This document shows, piece after piece, positions 57,122 to 64,000 of a stretch of DNA of 64,000 nt. The translations under genes were made by a program, and so were the position numbers. Within the stretch, counting starts at the first letter, position 1, and every line of letters begins with the position of its first letter. The DNA comes from Byssochlamys sp. IMV 00236 (taxonomy: Eukaryota; Ascomycota; Eurotiomycetes; Eurotiales; Thermoascaceae). The stretch spans positions 616,244-680,243 of the forward strand of contig MSJH02000792.1 of the NCBI GenBank assembly GCA_001931875.2, given 5' to 3'. The notes under the pieces were generated by a model. That model ran no database searches and had not been told where the DNA came from. It saw only the letters and a list, made by a program, of their open reading frames with translations.

Positions 57122-59818
57122 AGGTGTCATGGAAATCCTCTTTCTGATATAAAAGGATATATTCCTTGGATTCATATATAGGGGAAAATGTCGATCCGCT
57201 AGCCAACATATCATCATACTGGGTATAATCTCCAACGAGTGAACGCTCCATTAATTGGCCACGTTGCTCCCTTTCTAGTTACATGTAATAATCTAGAAAG
57301 ACCACCTTCTCTTGTAGTCTATTCTTTCTAAGCCGCTTTTCTTTTCATCTCTCATTCGACATCACCTTTCGACGTCGAGTTTCTTCGCTTTACTATGTAC
57401 ATCGCTTGATCCTTTTCTTATATGTATTTGACCTTCAGAGTGCCCATCTTCCGCGTTCAATAACTATCTATCCACATCCTCTCGTATCACTTGACCTTTC
57501 CATGTCTTAAGGCGGTCAAGAGGGAAACAAAAAAAGAAAAAGAAAAAGAAACAATCGGAACATAACCCCGATGAAAACACCCCAGCAAAATCACTATAAC
57601 CTATCGGTGAACATATCATATCAAATCATCGAAAAGAAATCACCCACTCACTGCTCCATTCCCGATAGATCACATAGATCTATTAATCCACAAAACTCAT
57701 AGACGTCCTGATTCGAGAATTTTATCTTCGACTTCCTCTTTTGAACTTGCTATCTGCATGCAAGGGGGAAGGATTGCATTATGCATTTCTAATCTATTCG
57801 TATCGGACCGATGTTGGTTTGGTATGGTTCAATTCGATTGGACAATTTGCGTGAGTCGGTGAGAAGGAGTTGATTATACTGGTCGGTGGGCGCGGGCACG
57901 GGCATTGAACTAATAGTACCTAACTAGCTCGCGTTTGTTACTTATCTAGGTAGTATTATTGAGGGTTTGAATGTGCTGTATAATGTAAGGTTTCGTGTTG
58001 GTGTGGGTTCTTATAATAGATTCTTTAGATAAGGGGAAGTCATAGTTTGGGGGCGGATTTGTGGATATTTATCTTTTATTTTTTATTTTTCTGTGTGTAT
58101 TTCTCGTCGTGAGTGGCAGGGATTTATGTTGTAGCTGCATTTACCACGTCTGTGCAGATCTTATATATCGAGAATAGGGAATCATGAAACCGTGTTCTGT
58201 GACATATTGATAGGGATTTGAGTTTGAAATTCTACTGCATGTCCGCTCTACAACCTTCCACTACCCGATTGTTGTTGAGCTAGGTTTCTTCACTGCTGCC
58301 AGGTGATCTGAGAGCAGAGGAGGCTGATATGTTCTGCAGCCTGCAGAGCGCCATTGATACCGCGACTCACGTCTGGTGCCACAGATTGTCTGCCTTGTGC
58401 GGGTAACGACTGCCTTGAAGGATGTATACATATGATATATCCATCCAGTCCTGAAACAATGATATGGGGATGGACCCTCCGCCTGACCTCACCCTCAGGT
58501 GTGCTAGGGTTGAACTGTGGCCAAAAAGGATCGTGCGGGCTGATGATTGCCTTGAACTGGACGATCTGGATACTGGGACTCGTTATGAAAGACGGAAAGC
58601 CCGAGATGCTTGAAAGCACCTGATCGGTTGCCTTCTCTGCACGCCGTCTGTTCGACAAATATCATGTCATGATGCATCTACCCGGTGAGAGGATCAAGTC
58701 TCTTGACGCATCAACCCGGAGTTGCGTGACACGCCCCAGGGAGCCTGGGCGTCTCTCACAGGGAAGGATCTGTCATACAGCGGCGTTTTCGACCTCGTCA
58801 CATTGCTGTCTCGTACAGAACCGTCATTTCAGGAACACGATGGTCACGTAAGGGTCTGAAATACTCATATTTCAAATGAGAAATTTGCACTTGGGGGTTT
58901 GAGACGGCTCCCTAGCCATTGTCTCGATTGGCATCAGATGGTAATGGTGTATAATATAATCGGCTGATATGATGATTCGACAGCAGAAGCCTACTCACTC
59001 GAGACCCAGGAATTCAATCATACCAAACGCAAGGATAGATATGCTTTGACCTACTGTAGATAATAGTTTGCGGTGTTTAGCATCGCATTGAACATAAAGA
59101 CTCGATGATATCTCATTAGGAACGTAGCAGAACGAGCTCACTAGGCCACCCTGGACGTGCATGGTACAGACACAAGACTGGTCGCTTGCGACAATAGCAC
59201 TTCAGAGTCCGGTAGATAGAAGTCATCTCTGTTGTGGATGCTGGGGTGTCGATAAGTCGTGTAAGTCAGGATCCAGATTCAAGATCAGCCCACTCAGTAA
59301 GTTCAGTGGCTCCCGTGACTAAATTTAGCTGCCGTGGAGACTGCTCAGCGATGTTTCTTTCAAGTGCACCTCCTGAGGTCCAGAAGAGACAATTCAATCG
59401 ATATAATAAATATACTGACGCTGAGAAATGGATTATTCCATCCAAGACATGATGTTACTCGAGATGTGGAACGGCTGGCAAGCTAGAACTGTTCCTGAAT
59501 GCTCGGGACGTTGATAGTACTACTAGCTCCAGCTGGCCAACGCCAAGCCTCGTAAGCGTCCCGGATAAGGACAAGCTGGCGCTTTCGGCCTGCGATTTCA
59601 TACAAAGATAGTTACAATTATTCCGAGCGAAGCGCTCTAACGCGCGTCTTTGTCTAATATTTTTATCAACTGTCTGCAGCCGGATGGTGGACATCTTCAT
59701 CTCCATTATGCGCATGGCTGGTCCGGTGATTGGTTTCCTATCATCGAGCAATTGAGCTCCTCCGGCTTCCCTTCGCGATTGTTGCAACTGTGCCGGCTGC
59801 GACACCGCATCATTGACA
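57122..59818. other. intergenic, 2.7 kb, no supported gene
   Basis: Includes the 3' UTR of the RTA1-family gene and the ALG5 promoter. An A-rich purine tract is at about 57528-57552 and a T-rich one at 58074-58090. The minus-strand frame 58290-58658 starts at TTG, not ATG, and has no recognised content, so it is not called. Confidence 0.5.
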
Positions 59819-61163
59819 ATGGCGGAAACCTGGAGCAGCGTTTGCCTGCACTGCGTCGACCTTGTCCGCAGCGCTCCCATTTATATTACACTTGGCAGTC
59901 TACTGGCGAGCACCGTGGGTGTGTTCGTACTGGTTAGTCTCTTACTGCGAGGTCTATCAATCCAGATGCTGACAAGAAGCAAATTAGCTCTACATCTTCC
60001 TCTATACCGTCGCTCCCGAACCTCGAAAACCGTTCCCAGAGGAGAAGAAATATAGGGCATTGGCCAAAGATGGATCGATTACGGGGCCTCAATCACTACC
60101 CTGCTGGCAGGATGCTTTGGACGCCGGACGCCGGAGCAAGATAGACGGTCTTGCCATGGAGAAGGCAGATCTGTTCATGTCGGTAGTGGTCCCTGCATAT
60201 AACGAGGAAGAACGACTGGAAGGCATGCTGGAAGAAGCGGTGAATTTCCTGGAGCATAGTTATGGCACGCTGGCCGAGCAGAATGGACGCTTGGTCCAAA
60301 GGAAGGTCCGACAGCGCAAAGGCCAAACAAATGGACGTGCAACCCAAGCCGGGCCAGTCAAGGGATGGGAGATATTAATCGTCTCTGACGGCTCGACGGA
60401 CCGGACGGAGGAGACGGCGTTCGCGTTTGCGCGCGACCATCAACTTTCCCCGCATCCCAAGGGTTACGCCGGTCCCTGGACACCCCACCGTCATGAGGGC
60501 GTCCATATCCCCCCAGGTACCATCCGTGTGGTCTCTCTGACAAAAAATCGCGGAAAGGGCGGTGCAGTGACCCACGGGATGCGTCATGTCCGCGGGCAAT
60601 ACGTTGTCTTTGCTGATGCCGATGGAGCTAGCAAGTTTGATGACCTGGAGAAGCTGGTGACTGCTTGCCAGGATATCGAGGATGTGGAGGGGCGTGCTGT
60701 TGCCGTTGGGTCGCGAGCACATATGGTCGGCAGTGAAGCCGTCGTCAAGGTACGCTGAACCCCCTCAATTGCCCGGCTGCCAGGCCTTTAAGACAGGAAG
60801 ATCCCTAACTAGCAGCAGCGCTCGAAGCTACGGAATTTCCTGATGCATTCTTTCCACTTGATCTTGTGGCTCCTTACCCCGCCCAAGACGGCCATGATCA
60901 AGGACACCCAATGCGGGTTCAAGCTGTTTTCCCGCGCGACACTGCCGTACATCATCCCCTATATGCATTCAGAAGGCTGGATCTTCGACGTGGAGATGCT
61001 GATGCTTGCCGAATTCGCCAATATCCCCGTTGCGGAGGTCCCCGTGGGATGGCGCGAGGTCAAAGGCAGCAAGCTCAATGTGATCTGGGACAGTCTTGGG
61101 ATGGCCTGGGGTCTGGCCGTGCTGCGGGCTGCATGGGGGTTGGGGGTGTATAGGACGACGTGA
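59819..61163 (+). CDS. ALG5: ALG5 dolichyl-phosphate beta-glucosyltransferase
   Basis: Three exons: 59819-59932, 59988-60749 and 60819-61163; 407 codons including stop (406 aa; yeast Alg5 is 334). A membrane anchor lies at about residues 20-48 (IYITLGSLLASTVGVFVLLY). The GT2 fold follows: MSVVVPAYNEEERLEGMLEE near residue 102, IVSDGSTDRTEE, VSLTKNRGKGGAVTHGMRHV, the metal-binding FADADGASKFDDL, then DTQCGFKLFSR and EGWIFDVEMLMLA. Role: transfers glucose from UDP-glucose to dolichyl phosphate on the cytosolic ER face, supplying donor for N-glycan glucosylation. Extra length comes from the RKVRQRKGQTNGRATQ and HRHEGVHIPPG inserts. The last intron ends in tandem acceptors (ctagcagcag), which would add zero, one or two Gln. 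Confidence 0.94.
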
Positions 61164-62494
61164 ATGATGATACATAAGTAGGGGATCATCATTTCCTAAT
61201 CAAAAACGAATCAATGGGCACATGTTCAAGTAGACTGCAGATTCGTCTTTTCCCCGGGAAGATCGACGTCTTGTCGTCTGGGGAAGCTGTTTCAGACCCG
61301 TTTCCCACCGCAGTATTCCCGTAAACAGGCCCGGCCGCGGAATCCTCTTCATTCTCAGTCACTTTCTGTCTCAATTCTGGCGTAGTGCGTATTGACAAGA
61401 TGCGGTGAGCGCGAATCCACCGTCCACCTGGCTGTCAAGGACAATGAACTCCCGAGGCTTCCGGCATTACGCTGCATCCGGGACGTTTTTACCTGCGTGG
61501 AAAGAGACCATTCGCCATGGAGGATGGTTATACTTTTTTTTGTTTCTTTCTCACGACACAAGGGGTTGTCAGAGTGTCGTAGTCATACGTATCACTGTTG
61601 ATCCATGTTCAAGATCCAGATAGCGCGACAGACGCGACGGGTCTGACCCGATCACAGCGGGCCGAAAGGGCTGGGCCGTTCCAAATGCCGATGACTTTGC
61701 GGCCTCGGCATTTTATTTTAGTTTTTTTCCAGCAAAGTTACGGTTTTTGGTCTTGATTATTTTCCCAACAGTGAACATTCCGTCCATGGAATGGTTCCCA
61801 ACCCGAGGACCGGATATGAACCCGACGGAAGTGAGTAGAGCTTTTTTTTTTATACTCCCGGGAGGCGATGGGTCCCGGTGGAGTCCAGCCTTATAGTGTC
61901 TATGGCAAAAGATTGTACAGTACAATCTCTGTTGTTTCTGTTAATGTTGTCTCCGCTCAGCGCCATGGAAGTACTGTAATAATACTAGATCTAACTTATG
62001 TTTTATGACTTATCCGGCAGAGTTTTGATGCCAAACGGTGGATCATCCAGGGTGTCAGCTCAGCTCAGGGCTATGCAACTAATAATAACTACTAACTAAA
62101 TGGCTGGCCCGATGCATATTAATTATTTATCTATTGAAACTGGCTTTTGAAACTCTCGGCCAGCCCCCCGGGAGGCAGACCACCGGGCCCGGCATACTCC
62201 GATCATCGCTACTTGTTCGCTGATCGGATGCTATGCCAATCAGTCCCTGATGCGCCCCCCGAGAGTAGAAAAACTTTGCCTCTGCTCCCTTTTCTCTGCT
62301 CTTCTCTTTTTTTGCTGCTTAATGATGTCGTGATCTTTAATATCCCAGAAATAATATCCCCCCAAGGCAAAAGTAGCCGACTTGACTGTCTGTCCTGTTG
62401 GTTGGAGCTCGTGTGGGCTTGCTTGAGCTTAGCTGAGCTACTACTACTACTTCCATACTCATATATATATATATATACTTTATAATCGCCAAAC
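61164..62494. other. intergenic, promoter of the 2EXR gene
   Basis: 1.3 kb without a supported gene. An (at)n tract of about 16 bases at 62461-62476 ends some 18 bases before the next ATG, so it lies in the leader or acts as a very close TATA-like element. A T run is at 61845-61853. Confidence 0.5.
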
Positions 62495-63229
62495 ATGATG
62501 AACCCTCTACCCATCCCAGAGCCTGGAGCTCGGGCTGCACCCTTGAAGAAAGCGAATCTTCTACGACTACCCGCGGAGCTGCGTCTGAAGATCTACGAAT
62601 ATGCCCTGGCGGTCCCGAACGAGTATATGGACCAACCCTTGATTGTGGTCAATGATCGCGGCAATACCTTCACGTCGCGCGGCCGATATCGAGCGCTCAG
62701 CATGTGCCCCAGCTGGGTTGGAGAGGATGGTACTGCGCGCAAGCTGCTATCCGTCAACCGACAGATCCACGACGAAGCGGAGGACCTCCTCTACTCGCGA
62801 TACACCTTTTTCTTCCTCAATTCCTTCAACCTCGAGCGCGCCGGCGAGTTCCTGGACACGCTGAGCGCAACCGCGCGCAGTCGCATCCGCAGCGTCGGCT
62901 TCGAGATCTTCTTCTTCGTCCACACCCAGACCGGCGTACCTAAACGGACACTGAGACTATACGAGCAAGTCGGGCGCGAGATGATGAAGCGACTTCCGTC
63001 GTGGAAGAGTGTGGTCTTCTACCTGGATCCGCGGTTCTACTTCCCATCGGCCACGGTGGGTGGACGCGAACTCTCTGCGCGTGGTGTCCTCTACCTGGCA
63101 ACCATCTTTGGAGCGATGGGCAAGGAAGTCCAGTTTCATCCTGTGCAGGCCATGCATCGACATGTCCTCGAGGAAGCAGAGAGGATTGTGCGCAGAGGTA
63201 GTCGTTCACAGGACCGCCCATCTCTGTAA
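62495..63229 (+). CDS. 2EXR-domain (F-box-like) protein
   Basis: Single-exon frame of 244 aa from tandem ATGs (MMNPL). Residues about 22-60 carry the 2EXR/F-box-like motif LLRLPAELRLKIYEYAL, then SWVGEDGTARKLLSVNRQIH and DEAEDLLYSRYTFFF, the usual order in this large Pezizomycotina family (leading LP..LR..IY, then L..VNRQI..EA...LY). The rest is a helical/beta region (SRIRSVGFEIFFFVHTQT) ending in a basic tail. The molecular function of the family is not established. The upstream (at)n tract is next to the start. Confidence 0.85.
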   Translation: MMNPLPIPEPGARAAPLKKANLLRLPAELRLKIYEYALAVPNEYMDQPLIVVNDRGNTFTSRGRYRALSMCPSWVGEDGTARKLLSVNRQIHDEAEDLLYSRYTFFFLNSFNLERAGEFLDTLSATARSRIRSVGFEIFFFVHTQTGVPKRTLRLYEQVGREMMKRLPSWKSVVFYLDPRFYFPSATVGGRELSARGVLYLATIFGAMGKEVQFHPVQAMHRHVLEEAERIVRRGSRSQDRPSL

Positions 63230-64000
63230 GGACCGCTTTCGCAGATCCTCATGTTATTTACGACTACCACACATCCTCTCGGGTTCATCGCCAACCTCCC
63301 CACTCCTCCTCCCATCTCTTGAAAGACTGCTGCGCATTGCCAGAAACGACCTGTGCGGGGATAATAATTACCTGCTATATCCTATACTATACTACACCGA
63401 CCGATAGCTAGGGAAAGCTATCGGGATGCATGATGACGTTGCGTTGGTTTCGGGTTGCATTCGGATTTTTGCGCGTTTACAAGGGTCCATTTATTCCACT
63501 CTGTCGGGCGATTTTATTTTTTCTTCTGGAACGGATACTATATTATATCATTCTATTCTGTATTAGACGGATAGGGCGTTGTTTGTTTGTTTGGATGATG
63601 ACTTGACGGAACCTAGAGATGTATGTAGTTAACTAATGTACTGTACGATAATCAATAATGACTCAATATATATCCAAACCGATCTGTGTCTTCTGTTGCA
63701 AGTATAGATAGATGTAGCTTTGGCTAATGTCTGTCGCGCAGGAATCAACGGCAGAGAAGAGCAAAAAGTTGTGCTGATCGAGCATCACAACCTTGTTCAT
63801 CGACGTCATCGGACTGAAGTCTCTCGTGTGATCGTCCAAAAGGAGTTGTTCGTCGCATCTTGTACTTAAATATCTATGGTATAATATGATATAACTACCT
63901 GCCAGTATTACCCTTCCCTTTGTTCACTTGTTTCCTATTTTCCTGGACTGGCTCCAGATTTTTGCATTCACTGAGCCGCTCATTCTCTACCTCGGCGGTT
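63230..64000. other. intergenic to window end
   Basis: 0.77 kb after the 2EXR gene; 3' UTR and non-coding sequence. Any gene starting beyond the window cannot be judged. Confidence 0.5.

Noticed and set aside
58290..58658. 122-codon minus-strand frame
   Set aside because: It opens with TTG rather than ATG, shows no recognisable domain and has no supported flanking exons.
1..64000. CRISPR array, bacterial-type operons, riboswitches
   Set aside because: The DNA is fungal nuclear with spliced genes; no direct-repeat/spacer arrays or known riboswitch (such as a TPP aptamer CTGAGA pair in a leader) were recognised.

Overview
The window is nuclear DNA of a filamentous ascomycete, most likely a Eurotiomycete close to Aspergillus or Penicillium. 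Genes carry short GT-AG introns (mostly 50-90 nt) with CTAAC/CTGAC-like branch sites, are densely packed on both strands, and are not in operons. The set (mS45, bS16m, Whi3-like, Doa1/PLAA, STRAP, Yra1/ALYREF, alpha-actinin, Rit1, ALG5, RTA1, 2EXR proteins, an Est1-domain protein, a HeLo-domain protein) is typical of that class. I saw no tRNA, rRNA, CRISPR array or intact transposon. Gene models below were built by hand from reading frames, splice signals and phase; where the exon lengths sum to a whole number of codons this is stated.

Layout. 0.1-0.6 kb: small proline-rich unknown. 1.8-3.3 kb (-): mitoribosomal mS45. 4.9-6.7 kb (-): Whi3-like RNA-binding protein with a very long, repeat-bearing upstream region (to about 8.6 kb). 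8.6-13.3 kb: gene-poor. 13.7-15.6 kb: divergent pair bS16m (-) / NAD(P)HX epimerase (+). 15.7-18.2 kb (-): Doa1/PLAA. 19.5-20.9 kb (+): STRAP. 21.8-23.5 kb (-): Yra1/ALYREF. 24.2-26.5 kb (-): alpha-actinin. 28.1-29.0 kb (+): aldo-keto reductase. 29.1-30.8 kb (-): Rit1, with an upstream ORF whose stop overlaps its start codon. 31.9-32.7 kb (+): HAD phosphatase. 35.2-37.8 kb: two convergent Nudix hydrolases. 39.0-41.2 kb (+): RING finger protein. 41.2-49.8 kb: an 8.6 kb gene-free tract. 49.8-52.4 kb (+): Est1-domain protein. 52.8-54.9 kb (-): HeLo domain fused to an E2-like (UBC) domain. 56.1-57.1 kb (+): RTA1-family membrane protein. 59.8-61.2 kb (+): ALG5. 62.5-63.2 kb (+): 2EXR/F-box-like protein.

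The first 41 kb and the last few kb are mainly conserved housekeeping genes: mitochondrial translation, mRNA fate, the ubiquitin/Cdc48 pathway, initiator tRNA modification, N-glycosylation and nucleotide-metabolite repair and clean-up (NAD(P)HX epimerase plus two Nudix enzymes). The block from about 41 to 57 kb is different: a gene-free tract followed by lineage-variable genes. Its most interesting member is the HeLo-UBC protein. It joins a domain family known from fungal cell-death and incompatibility proteins to an E2 fold that keeps its HPN motif but has no cysteine at the catalytic position.
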